A stretch of DNA of 21,408 bases from a bacterium (GCA_029007415.1 JAQXHT010000108.1:1-21408), one strand, 5' to 3'. Positions 1 through 6,270 are shown, numbered from the stretch's first letter. Made by a program: numbers and translations. Notes: generated from the sequence alone by a model not told the origin.

Positions 1-99
1 ATAAATTCCTTCAAGCCCATATCGCAGTTCTTCTTCTTGTATTTCTATATTGTTATTTTTAACAAAAGATATACAACCATTTAAAAACTTTTCTTTCAT
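1..99 (-). CDS. N-terminal fragment of a probable AgrB-like membrane endopeptidase, cut by the window edge
   Basis: Reading the minus strand from an ATG at 97-99 gives 33 open codons that run off the left edge. A good ribosome binding site, GAGAGG, lies at 107-112, seven bases before the ATG. The N-terminus (MKEKFLNGCISFVKNNN, then acidic residues, then RYGLEGIY) resembles the start of accessory gene regulator B proteins as I remember them: a short amphipathic lead followed by a YGLE motif just before the first membrane helix. AgrB proteins cut the AgrD precursor to make cyclic peptide signals. No catalytic residues (family Cys and His) or membrane segments are inside the window, so the assignment rests on 33 residues. 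That this is a real protein start is more secure than the family name. The gene is divergent from the cold shock gene. Confidence 0.5.
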   Translation of the reverse strand, partial: MKEKFLNGCISFVKNNNIEIQEEELRYGLEGIY

Positions 100-123
100 C
101 TTTATACCTCTCTTGTTGTAACC

Positions 124-129
124 ATCATA
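124..129 (-). promoter_or_regulatory. Possible -10 box for the leftward agrB-like gene
   Basis: On the minus strand TATGAT lies 25 bases before the ATG, which leaves room for the ribosome binding site. No convincing -35 is present at 17 bases (TCAGAA), so this is tentative. Confidence 0.3.
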
Positions 130-210
130 CAATAAAAATTTCCTATTTCTGAAATTGGTCAGTTTATGCTGCAAAATTTGTCGAAAAGGCGAAAAAGTAT
201 CTAAATATGC

Positions 211-255
211 GGTAAAATTTACCATTTAAGGTGACAAAAATACCATTTACGGTAA
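211..255. repeat. Tandem 15-bp near-identical repeats spaced by 21 bp, with flanking palindrome; candidate operator
   Basis: TACCATTTAAGGTGA (220-234) and TACCATTTACGGTAA (241-255) match at 13 of 15 positions and start exactly 21 bp apart, two helical turns. A palindrome GGTAAA-A-TTTACC at 211-223 overlaps the first copy. The second copy is itself partly palindromic (TACC...GGTA). The cluster ends about 27 bp before the proposed csp -10, a position suited to an activator or repressor. It lies in the spacer shared with the divergent agrB-like gene. The regulator is unknown. Confidence 0.6.
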
Positions 256-279
256 AAAAATCAATATCACTAAAAAATA

Positions 280-288
280 TGATAAGAT
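280..288 (+). promoter_or_regulatory. Candidate extended -10 promoter for the cold shock gene
   Basis: TGATAAGAT is a TG-n extension followed by an imperfect -10 (TAAGAT). There is no good -35. It predicts a leader of about 70 bases before the ATG at 365; long leaders are common for cold shock genes. The leader holds a small CCAA/TTGG inverted repeat around 322-338. Confidence 0.4.
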
Positions 289-351
289 ACAGTTACATCG
301 TTTTAAGAAGTCGGAGTTAAGCCAACTTAATTAATTGGTGTAATAATTTAT

Positions 352-359
352 GGAGGTGA
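352..359 (+). promoter_or_regulatory. Ribosome binding site that fixes the cold shock protein start
   Basis: GGAGGTGA sits five bases before ATG 365. The in-frame ATG at 350 overlaps this element and so cannot be the start. Confidence 0.85.
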
Positions 360-364
360 GCCGC

Positions 365-583
365 ATGATAGGCAAAGTAAAATGGTTTAATAATGAGAAA
401 GGATATGGATTTATTGAATATAAAGAAAATGAAGACATCTTCGTTCACTATTCAACCATTAACATCACAGGTTATAAGACTTTATCGGAGGGTCAATATG
501 TGGAGTTTACTTTACTTGAAACTAGTAAAGGATACCAAGCCGTTGATGTAACGCCTGTTAAGGAACCAGCTATTGTAAAATAG
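365..583 (+). CDS. csp: Cold shock protein (CspA family)
   Basis: A 72-residue single cold-shock domain, a five-stranded OB fold that binds single-stranded RNA and DNA and melts mRNA structure in the cytoplasm. The sequence starts MIGKVKWFNNEKGYGFIEY, containing the RNP1 motif (KGYGFI), followed by RNP2 (DIFVHYS). The length is slightly above the family's usual 65-70 because of a short C-terminal tail (VKEPAIVK). An in-frame ATG 15 bases upstream is rejected because it overlaps the ribosome binding site. The gene is transcribed alone: its terminator begins inside the last codons. Upstream tandem repeats suggest dedicated transcriptional control, which is inference. Confidence 0.95.
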   Translation: MIGKVKWFNNEKGYGFIEYKENEDIFVHYSTINITGYKTLSEGQYVEFTLLETSKGYQAVDVTPVKEPAIVK

Positions 584-596
584 TTGGTTTTCTTTT
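565..596 (+). terminator. Intrinsic terminator overlapping the end of csp
   Basis: A ten-base-pair stem, ACCAGCTATT (565-574) with AATAGTTGGT (579-588, one G-U), and loop GTAA, is followed by TTTTCTTTT. The TAG stop (581-583) lies in the 3' arm, so the hairpin forms from coding sequence. Confidence 0.85.
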
Positions 597-674
597 GCTA
601 GAAATTTTCATAATTTAACGGTAATTATCCCATAATTTTTGACAACAAACTCTCTTCTTTTTTTACTACAATTA

Positions 675-683
675 TGCTATACT
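675..683 (+). promoter_or_regulatory. Extended -10 promoter of hpf
   Basis: TGCTATACT is TG-n plus a five-of-six -10 box. It lies 22 bases before the ATG at 705, leaving a short leader with the ribosome binding site AAGGAGAG (690-697). No -35 stands at the usual distance; the upstream region is T-rich. Confidence 0.6.
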
Positions 684-704
684 ACAGATAAGGAGAGTGA
701 TAAT

Positions 705-1235
705 ATGGAAATAATTATCCGTGGTGACAAAATTGAAGTTACTAAAGCAATGAAAGATTATATTGAGGAGAAATTAAAACGACTAGACAAGTATCTTGAA
801 AATAGTGATGAAGTAAGAGCAACTGTTGTAGTTAGAGTATCTTCTCATCGTCAAACTGTGGAGATAACTATTCCACTTCACAACTATATTATTCGTTCTG
901 AAGAAACACAAGATGATTTTTACGCAGCTGTAGATAAAGCTATCGATATAATGGAACGACAAATAAGAAAAAATAAAACAAGACTTAAAGCTCGTGAGGA
1001 AAAATCAAGAATTGATTTTAAAATGATTGATATTATAGAAGAAGCTGAAGATAAAGAAAATAAAATAATCAAAAGAAAACAAGTAGAAGTTAAACCGATG
1101 GATGAAGAAGAAGCAATACTTCAAATGGAACTTATAGGACATCAATTCTACTTATTTAAAAATATAGATACTTCAAAAGAAGCAGTAGTTTATAAAAGAA
1201 AAAATGGTGGATATGGTTTAATAGAAGCCGAATAA
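705..1235 (+). CDS. hpf: Long-form ribosome hibernation promoting factor
   Basis: A 176-residue HPF. The N-terminal half (about 1-95) is the S30AE/RaiA domain (MEIIIRGDKIEVTKAMKDYI...) that sits in the decoding centre of idle 30S subunits. After a charged linker (95-125) comes the C-terminal dimerisation domain, with the family signature KPMDEEEAILQMELIGHQFYLF and the ending VVYKRKNGGYGLIE. The long form, typical of Firmicutes, joins two 70S ribosomes into inactive 100S dimers in slow growth. The start at 705 is chosen because AAGGAGAG lies just upstream; an in-frame ATG at 639 would add 22 residues absent from the family and would include the promoter. It is monocistronic, between its own promoter and terminator. 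Confidence 0.96.
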   Translation: MEIIIRGDKIEVTKAMKDYIEEKLKRLDKYLENSDEVRATVVVRVSSHRQTVEITIPLHNYIIRSEETQDDFYAAVDKAIDIMERQIRKNKTRLKAREEKSRIDFKMIDIIEEAEDKENKIIKRKQVEVKPMDEEEAILQMELIGHQFYLFKNIDTSKEAVVYKRKNGGYGLIEAE

Positions 1236-1239
1236 TTAT

Positions 1240-1268
1240 AGAGCAGTTAGCAATAGCTGCTCTTTTCT
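1240..1268 (+). terminator. Intrinsic terminator of hpf
   Basis: A ten-base-pair stem AGAGCAGTTA (1240-1249) with TAGCTGCTCT (1254-1263), one G-U pair and a GCAA tetraloop, followed by TTTTCT. Confidence 0.9.
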
Positions 1269-1273
1269 AAATC

Positions 1274-1302
1274 TTGAAAAAAGTATGTATTTATGATAAT
1301 TT
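1274..1302 (+). promoter_or_regulatory. Promoter of the cysS operon
   Basis: TTGAAA (1274-1279), 17 bases, then TAATTT (1297-1302) preceded by TG-A (an extended -10). It starts just after the hpf terminator and 27 bases before the cysS ATG. There is no room for a T-box leader. Confidence 0.55.
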
Positions 1303-1328
1303 ATATAGAAGAAAAGTGAGGGATAAGT

Positions 1329-2720
1329 ATGAAATTATACAATACTAGAACTAGACAAGTAGAAGAATTAAAACCTAAGAATGGTAACACTATAAAGATG
1401 TATACTTGTGGACCTACTGTTTATCATTATGCACATATTGGAAATTTAAGAACCTATATTTCGGAAGATATCTTAGAAAAAGGTTTAAAATTTTTAGGTT
1501 ATGATGTTCAAAGAGTAATGAATATAACAGATGTTGGTCATTTAGTTGGTGATGGTGATACAGGTGAAGACAAGATGGCAGTAGCAGCTAAAAGAGAACA
1601 CAAATCATCAATGGAAATAGCTAAGTATTATACAGATTGTTTTTTTGATGACTGTAAAAAACTAGGAATTAGAAAACCTGACGTAGTAACACCAGCCACT
1701 GCTCACATACCTACCTATATTAAAATGATAGAAAAATTATTAAAAGATGATTATGCTTATATCTCAAATGGTAATATTTACTACGATACTTCAAAATTTC
1801 CAAAATATTATGAATTATCTGGTAGAAATAAAGATGAACTTTTAGTAGCAGTAAGAAATGATATAGAACAAGATGAAGCTAAGAGAAATCCTTTTGACTT
1901 TGGTTTATGGTTTACTAATTCTAAGTTTAATAATCAAGAATTGAAATGGGATTCACCTTGGGGAGAAGGCTATCCTGGATGGCATATAGAATGTTCTGGT
2001 ATTTCAATTGAAGAACTTGGTGATTATTTAGATATTCACTGTGGTGCTGAAGATGCAGTTTTCCCTCATCATACTAATGAAATTGCTCAAAGTGAGGCTT
2101 ATCTTGGTCATTCTTGGTGTGATTTTTGGGTTCATATGGGCTTTTTAAATGATAAGGGCGGAAAAATGAGTAAATCACGTGGTGAATTTCTAACCGTATC
2201 TTTATTAGAAGAAAAAGGCTATAATCCTTTAAGTTATAGATATTTATGTCTAAATTCTTATTATCATAATCAGTTAACATTTAGTTATGATATTTTAGAT
2301 GGAGCCGAAAATGCTTACTTGAAATTGAAAAGAAAAGTAGCAAGTCTTAAAGATGAGGGTGAAATTGATAATGGCAAGGTAGATATGTATATCATTAAAT
2401 TTAAAGACGAAATCAATAACGACTTAAACTCTTCCAATATGATTACATTACTTTATGATGTTTTAAAGGATGATGAATTATCAGATAAGAGTAAATTATT
2501 CTTAGTCGAAGAATTTGATAAAGTTTTATCTTTAGATTTATTAAATAAAGAAACAAATAGTGAAGAAGATGAAGAATGGATAAAAGAAAAAATAGCAGAG
2601 AGAGCGAAAGCTAAAAGTGAAAAAAATTATCAAAAAGCCGATGAAATTCGTAATGAATTATTAGAAAAGGGTATTATTTTAAAAGATGGGCGAGATGGTA
2701 CAACTTTTGAAAGAAAGTAG
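1329..2720 (+). CDS. cysS: Cysteinyl-tRNA synthetase
   Basis: A class I aminoacyl-tRNA synthetase of 463 residues, the family's normal length; it joins cysteine to tRNA-Cys with ATP. The zinc-binding Cys27 lies in CGPTVYHYAHIGN, whose HIGN (36-39) is the HIGH signature. Further zinc/active-site elements are GWHIECS and FPHHTNEIAQSEA, followed by KMSKS at 279-283, and then a helical anticodon-binding tail ending in the family's KDGRDGTTFE(R). The ribosome binding site is GAGGG around 1318-1322. It is the first gene of a six-gene operon; the next gene starts six bases after the stop. In Bacillus cysS precedes mrnC and rlmB, as here apart from one inserted gene. Confidence 0.97.
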   Translation: MKLYNTRTRQVEELKPKNGNTIKMYTCGPTVYHYAHIGNLRTYISEDILEKGLKFLGYDVQRVMNITDVGHLVGDGDTGEDKMAVAAKREHKSSMEIAKYYTDCFFDDCKKLGIRKPDVVTPATAHIPTYIKMIEKLLKDDYAYISNGNIYYDTSKFPKYYELSGRNKDELLVAVRNDIEQDEAKRNPFDFGLWFTNSKFNNQELKWDSPWGEGYPGWHIECSGISIEELGDYLDIHCGAEDAVFPHHTNEIAQSEAYLGHSWCDFWVHMGFLNDKGGKMSKSRGEFLTVSLLEEKGYNPLSYRYLCLNSYYHNQLTFSYDILDGAENAYLKLKRKVASLKDEGEIDNGKVDMYIIKFKDEINNDLNSSNMITLLYDVLKDDELSDKSKLFLVEEFDKVLSLDLLNKETNSEEDEEWIKEKIAERAKAKSEKNYQKADEIRNELLEKGIILKDGRDGTTFERK

Positions 2721-2726
2721 GTTTAG

Positions 2727-3410
2727 ATGGAAGTATATAAAATTCTAGGTTTGTTGTTAGTAGTAATTGCAATACTAATTTCTTCAATATTATCAATTGT
2801 ATATTATGTAAGACATGCTAAATATAAAAAAATTAATACTTCATTGGGAAAAACTGGTGGAGAGATAGCAACTATTTTACTAAAAAAATATAATCTTAAA
2901 GATATTAAACTAGAAAAAATCTCTGGAAAAGAAAGATACTTTTTCACTCCTGATACTATTTATTTATCAGAAGATGTATATAATGGTAAATCATTATATG
3001 ATACAGTTGTTAGTTCTTATACAACATATTCCTTTATTAAGAAAAGTGAAAATAAGTATTTAATTAGATTTTTAGAAAATTTATCATCTTTCTTGAAATA
3101 CACAATATTATTTGGTTATTCAATTATTGTGTTAGGACTTAGTTTTGAAATAGACAATCTAATTTGGATTGGAATTTATCTTCTTGTTTTTGCTTTTGTT
3201 GCAAATCTCTTGCTATTTTTAAAAGAAAATGAATTAACTCGTTCGATTATAATGGAACTTAGAGATGATGAAATAATTGATATAAAAGAAAAAGAATCTT
3301 TGAATAAGATGCTATCATCTATTATTAATTTATCTGTCGCTTCTTTAGTTTTTAATCTAACGTCTTCAGTTCAAAAAATAATTAATATTCTAATAAATGA
3401 TGAGGAGTAA
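2727..3410 (+). CDS. YugP-like membrane protein lacking the zinc protease motif
   Basis: A 227-residue membrane protein with an N-terminal helix (about 5-28) and two more around 122-140 and 143-165. Its order of motifs follows the YugP neutral zinc metallopeptidase family as I recall it: TGGEIATILL (43-52; family TGAEVAR.IL), then YLSEDVYNGKSL (79-90; family VRLSE.VY..S), two membrane helices, a conserved-position Glu167, and a C-terminal segment (190-222) matching the family's VL.AAALTY repeat region. Where the family has the catalytic HEVGH, this protein has YTTYS (98-102), so it lacks both zinc histidines and the catalytic Glu. I infer a non-catalytic paralog. The start is close-coupled to cysS; the ribosome binding site is weak (AAAGTAGG). 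Its last codons contain the mrnC ribosome binding site. Function unknown. Confidence 0.7.
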   Translation: MEVYKILGLLLVVIAILISSILSIVYYVRHAKYKKINTSLGKTGGEIATILLKKYNLKDIKLEKISGKERYFFTPDTIYLSEDVYNGKSLYDTVVSSYTTYSFIKKSENKYLIRFLENLSSFLKYTILFGYSIIVLGLSFEIDNLIWIGIYLLVFAFVANLLLFLKENELTRSIIMELRDDEIIDIKEKESLNKMLSSIINLSVASLVFNLTSSVQKIINILINDEE

Positions 3411-3414
3411 TAAT

Positions 3415-3789
3415 ATGAACTTAAATGAAATAAATCCTTTGGTTCTTGCTTATTTAGGAGACAGTGTTTATGAAACTTATATTAGACTTTACTTAGTAAA
3501 GCAAAATATTCCAACTATTGGAAAGCTTCAACAAGCCTCTCTTTTTTATGTTACTGCAAAAAGTCAGGCTAATATTCTTGAAAAGTTAATAAAAAATAAT
3601 TTTTTTAATGATGAAGAGTTAGATATCATTAGAAGAGCAAGAAATACTAAAGGTCATAAACCACCAAAAGGCTGTGATTTAGCTACTTATCATTTTGCTA
3701 CCGCATTTGAAGCAGTGATAGGATATTTATATTTAAAAGGTGATAATGATAAGATAAAACAACTAATGGAACAAGTAGAAATGGAGTAA
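3415..3789 (+). CDS. mrnC: Mini-ribonuclease III (23S rRNA maturation)
   Basis: A 124-residue protein consisting only of the RNase III catalytic domain, with no double-stranded RNA-binding domain. In Bacillus Mini-III trims both ends of the 23S rRNA precursor as a dimer. Seen here: LAYLGDSVYE (11-20) with the metal-binding Asp16, the conserved RRARN.KGHKPPK segment (73-85), and TAFEAVIGYLYL (96-107) with the second acidic residue Glu99. The start at 3415 is preferred over an in-frame ATG at 3397 because GAGGAG (3402-3407) lies seven bases before it and would be inside the longer reading frame. The gene lies five bases after the YugP-like stop and is followed two bases later by rlmB, the usual Firmicute pairing. 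Confidence 0.95.
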   Translation: MNLNEINPLVLAYLGDSVYETYIRLYLVKQNIPTIGKLQQASLFYVTAKSQANILEKLIKNNFFNDEELDIIRRARNTKGHKPPKGCDLATYHFATAFEAVIGYLYLKGDNDKIKQLMEQVEME

Positions 3790-3791
3790 TT

Positions 3792-4493
3792 ATGATAGTA
3801 TATGGTTATAATGTAGCAGAAGCTATTTTAAAAAATAAAAATTTGTGCAAAAAAGTCCGAAAAATCGTAATTCAGGATAGTATGAGGGCCAAATTTGCCA
3901 ATTTGCTCCCTGAAAATGCCAAATTCAGGGTAGTTTATGCCCGAAAATGCGAAATTGACTTTTTGGCAAAAGGACTACATCAGGGTATAATGATTGACAT
4001 GGACTACTCATATAGTTCATTATGGGACTTTTTGAAGAAAAATCCTAGTTCAGTTGTTATTCTAGATCACTTAGAAGATCCACATAACTTTGGTGCTATC
4101 ATAAGAACAGCAAAAGCAGCTGGTTTTGATGGAATTATAATTCCTAAAGATAGAGGAGTAGGAGTTACAAGTACTGTCGTTAAAACTAGTGTCGGAACAA
4201 TTTTTGATATTGATGTAGTACAAGTTACTAATCTAAAAAATACTATGGATGAGCTTAAAAAAGAAGGTTTTTGGATAGTGGGAACCGATATGACTGGAAG
4301 CGATTATCGTAGTATAGATTATACTGGAAAAATAGCACTAGTTATTGGAAATGAAGGTAAAGGAATGAGTAAGTTAGTAAAAGATAATTGTGATTTTTTG
4401 GCAACTATTCCTTTAGCTCCAAAAGTAGAAAGTCTAAATGCTTCTGTGGCAGCTGGTATAATGATGTATGAGGTAGTTCGAAATAGAAAGTAG
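3792..4493 (+). CDS. rlmB: 23S rRNA (guanosine-2'-O)-methyltransferase, TrmH/SPOUT family
   Basis: A 233-residue SPOUT-fold methyltransferase, expected to 2'-O-methylate G2251 (E. coli numbering) in the peptidyl-transferase P loop using S-adenosylmethionine. The N-terminal RNA-binding domain covers about 1-70 (IVYGYNVAEAIL...; HQGI at 63-66). Catalytic motifs: 1, DPHNFGAIIRTA with Asn99 and Arg105; 2, VIGNEGKGMS (184-193); 3, ESLNASVAAG (213-222), part of the trefoil knot. The ribosome binding site is the GGAG just before the mrnC stop. Codon use in residues 19-66 departs sharply from the rest of the gene (GCC, CGA, AGG, CTC), although the protein still fits the family without an insertion. 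Confidence 0.94.
   Translation: MIVYGYNVAEAILKNKNLCKKVRKIVIQDSMRAKFANLLPENAKFRVVYARKCEIDFLAKGLHQGIMIDMDYSYSSLWDFLKKNPSSVVILDHLEDPHNFGAIIRTAKAAGFDGIIIPKDRGVGVTSTVVKTSVGTIFDIDVVQVTNLKNTMDELKKEGFWIVGTDMTGSDYRSIDYTGKIALVIGNEGKGMSKLVKDNCDFLATIPLAPKVESLNASVAAGIMMYEVVRNRK
3857..3960 (+). repeat. Three degenerate 20-bp repeats and a perfect inverted repeat within rlmB
   Basis: Related 20-mers begin at 3857 (CCGAAAAATCGTAATTCAGG), 3910 (CTGAAAATGCCAAATTCAGG) and 3941 (CCGAAAATGCGAAATTGACT). The middle copy is read in a different frame from the outer two, so the similarity is at DNA level rather than protein level. The middle copy also forms an inverted repeat CCCTGAA (3908-3914) with TTCAGGG (3924-3930). 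Confidence 0.5.
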
Positions 4494-4499
4494 GTATTT

Positions 4500-5108
4500 A
4501 TGAAATACTATAACGATTACGAACTCCTTTATCTAATAAGTGAAGAAGATGAGGTTGCTAAAGATATTCTTAAAAGAAAATATGCACCATTAATCTATGA
4601 AAAAGCAAAGGAATACTATCAAGGTAATTCTTACAATATTCCTTCTTTTTCCTTTGATGAATTAGTTGCTTTAGCAAATGATACTTTATTAAGAGCAGCT
4701 AGAAATTATAATCAAAATCAAAAAGCTGTTTTCTATACTTATTTCTTAGTATGCCTTAATAGAGAATTTTCATTATATAAAAGAGGATTGCTAGCTAAAA
4801 AGAATCAGTTATTTTATGATCAAACACAAGACATAACCTCTTATGAAATTAATGATTATATTACAGAAGAAGTAAAATGGGATAATGATCCTTGTAAACT
4901 TTCTGAAGAAAAAGAATTATTTGATTTCATTAAGGAATATATGTATGATTTAGAAGGTTATGAAAGAAAAGTATTTGAATTAAGATTTAATGGTTTTAAA
5001 TATGTAGAAATTGGTACACTTTTAGGAATATCAACTGTAAGTGTTGGTAAAATAGTAGAAAAACTTAGGAAAAATTTGAAACAAGAATTGAAAAAACAGT
5101 TTGAATAG
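4500..5108 (+). CDS. Sigma-70 family factor in the SigH chromosomal position
   Basis: A 202-residue sigma factor with only two domains. Region 2 (about 50-95: SFDELVALANDTLLRAARNY then AVFYTYFLVCLNREF) binds core polymerase and the -10. Region 4 (about 150-195: LEGYERKVFELRFNGFKYVEIGTLLG...) has a helix-turn-helix for the -35. A long acidic linker joins them. The length and the place directly after mrnC-rlmB match SigH of Bacillus (cysS-mrnC-yacO-yacP-sigH), so I infer a SigH-like factor; sequence divergence leaves other alternative sigma factors possible. It starts six bases after rlmB with a weak ribosome binding site (AAAGTAGG), suggesting coupled translation. The next gene follows after 27 bases and may be its partner. 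Confidence 0.85.
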   Translation: MKYYNDYELLYLISEEDEVAKDILKRKYAPLIYEKAKEYYQGNSYNIPSFSFDELVALANDTLLRAARNYNQNQKAVFYTYFLVCLNREFSLYKRGLLAKKNQLFYDQTQDITSYEINDYITEEVKWDNDPCKLSEEKELFDFIKEYMYDLEGYERKVFELRFNGFKYVEIGTLLGISTVSVGKIVEKLRKNLKQELKKQFE

Positions 5109-5135
5109 GTTATTATTAAACTAGGGTGAGTGTAT

Positions 5136-5771
5136 GTGAAAGTATTATTAAAAGATTATATGGATTCTTATCATGATACGAAAGAATATCAACAGACCTT
5201 TTACATAATGGATAAGACACTAAAGTATATACATGAAAATAATTATCAAGTGTATTCTTTTAATCCTGCAGAAATAGTACTTTATAAAGAACAAGATAAA
5301 ACTTTAGGGGTAGATTATCAAAATATAACTACGCTATCTTCTGAAGCTACTAATGAGATACATCAAAATATGTTTAATTTAGCTCTTTTAGAAGTGGCAA
5401 TTTATACCTCGACGTATCCTTATTTGAAACCAGATTTTTTAAAAGAGAATTTTAAGGAGATATCAATGCTCTTACCTAGTGAAGATGTTCCTTATTATCG
5501 GAGAAATTTAGTTGAAAAAAATAACTTCTATTATAGTGATTACTGTGATGCTAGAAATAAAAATGAAATAGAAAAGATTAATAGAAGTCTAGAAAATGAA
5601 GGCGGTAGAGGAAGAGGATTGGTTAAATCTACTCCTTATGGAGCTCTTTATCAAAATTTGGGTGATGATAATAATAAGTCAGCATTTGTTACTAGATTTG
5701 TTCTACCGTTCATTATTATTTCACTTAGCCTTTTAATACCAATATTATCAATTATGTTTTCAAGAATGTAA
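5136..5771 (+). CDS. Unknown protein with a soluble N-terminal domain and a C-terminal membrane anchor
   Basis: I do not recognise a family. GTG at 5136 is the likely start (211 residues): AGGGTGAG at 5123-5130 stands five bases before it, whereas the GTG at 5130 overlaps that element. The first 125 residues are mixed helix and strand with no N-terminal signal or membrane segment. Around 78-128 runs a helical part followed by LKPDFLKENFKE and LPSEDVPYYRRNL. A glycine/arginine-rich stretch (GGRGRG) precedes a single hydrophobic helix at about 188-207 (FVLPFIIISLSLLIPILSIMF) that ends the protein. This is a tail-anchored topology with a cytoplasmic N-domain. It is the last gene of the cysS operon, after the sigma factor; a role in controlling that factor is possible but unproven. 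Confidence 0.75.
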   Translation: MKVLLKDYMDSYHDTKEYQQTFYIMDKTLKYIHENNYQVYSFNPAEIVLYKEQDKTLGVDYQNITTLSSEATNEIHQNMFNLALLEVAIYTSTYPYLKPDFLKENFKEISMLLPSEDVPYYRRNLVEKNNFYYSDYCDARNKNEIEKINRSLENEGGRGRGLVKSTPYGALYQNLGDDNNKSAFVTRFVLPFIIISLSLLIPILSIMFSRM

Positions 5772-5778
5772 TATAAAG

Positions 5779-5816
5779 ACACTATGTAACGTTAAATCTG
5801 CATATAGTGTTTTTTC
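5779..5816 (+). terminator. Terminator of the cysS operon
   Basis: A nine-base-pair stem ACACTATGT (5779-5787) with ATATAGTGT (5802-5810, one G-U), a 14-base loop and a run of six T. It stands eight bases after the last gene. Confidence 0.85.
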
Positions 5817-5841
5817 TATGTAAGTAAATTATTTTGACCAC

Positions 5842-5867
5842 AAAAAAACCTTACACAAAGTAAGGTC
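5842..5867 (-). terminator. Terminator of the HU gene
   Basis: On the minus strand ACCTTAC-TTTGT-GTAAGGT forms a seven-base-pair stem (plus strand 5848-5854 with 5860-5866; one further flanking pair possible) followed by a T run (5842-5848). Confidence 0.85.
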
Positions 5868-5876
5868 TTAGAACTA

Positions 5877-6152
5877 TTATTTATTAACAGCCTCTTTTAA
5901 AGCAGTTCCAGCTTTGAATCCAACATTTTTGCTAGCTGCGATATGGATTGTTTCACCAGTTTGTGGATTACGTCCATCACGAGCAGCACGTTCAGAAATT
6001 TTGAATACACCAAATCCTGCTACAGATACTTTATTTCCTTTTACAAGTTCATCTTTAAATAAATCAAATGTTGCAGAGAAAACTTTTTCAACATCAGATT
6101 TGCTTAAACCTGTTGTACTTGCAATAGCTTCCATCATTTCAGACTTTTTCAT
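5877..6152 (-). CDS. hup: HU family DNA-binding protein
   Basis: A 91-residue nucleoid protein that binds DNA as a dimer without strong sequence preference, bends it and compacts the chromosome. The N-terminal helices (MKKSEMMEAIASTTGLSKSDVE...) form the dimer body. The family signature GFGVFKISERAARDGRNPQTG (47-67) leads into the beta arm, with the conserved proline that intercalates in DNA in RNPQTG. The length is exactly typical. The ribosome binding site GGAGGTGA lies four bases before the ATG, a very strong site fitting high expression. The gene is monocistronic, convergent with the sigma operon and divergent from uvrA. Confidence 0.97.
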   Translation of the reverse strand: MKKSEMMEAIASTTGLSKSDVEKVFSATFDLFKDELVKGNKVSVAGFGVFKISERAARDGRNPQTGETIHIAASKNVGFKAGTALKEAVNK

Positions 6153-6179
6153 TGTTTCACCTCCTGTACTGTCTAATTC

Positions 6180-6188
6180 ATTATAGCA
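6180..6188 (-). promoter_or_regulatory. Extended -10 promoter of the HU gene
   Basis: On the minus strand TGCTATAAT, a perfect -10 with TG-n extension, lies 28 bases before the ATG. The 17-base position upstream is ATACTT, a poor -35. Confidence 0.7.
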
Positions 6189-6241
6189 TAGATTTTTTAG
6201 AAAAGTATACGTTTAATAGTTAAATAATAGATAAAATTTAC

Positions 6242-6270
6242 ATATTTTGCTAAATATATGGGCAAAATAT
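6242..6270. repeat. Perfect 9-bp inverted repeat between HU and uvrA
   Basis: ATATTTTGC (6242-6250) and GCAAAATAT (6262-6270) with an 11-base spacer. No T run follows. It lies upstream of both the HU and uvrA promoters. The rest of the 245-bp spacer is AT-rich with no gene. Confidence 0.4.

Noticed and set aside
639..644. Perfect TTGACA as -35 of hpf
   Set aside because: It lies 33 bases from the TATACT box, far beyond the 15-19 usable, and no good -10 is 17 bases away.
639..704. N-terminal extension of HPF from the ATG at 639
   Set aside because: It contains the extended -10 and the ribosome binding site, and the family begins at the ATG at 705.
1269..1328. T-box leader before cysS
   Set aside because: Only 60 bases separate the hpf terminator from the ATG, and a promoter takes up part of them; no T-box motif is present.
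5914..6186. Open frame antisense to HU
   Set aside because: The HU frame has a family signature, ribosome binding site, promoter and terminator; the antisense frame has none of these.
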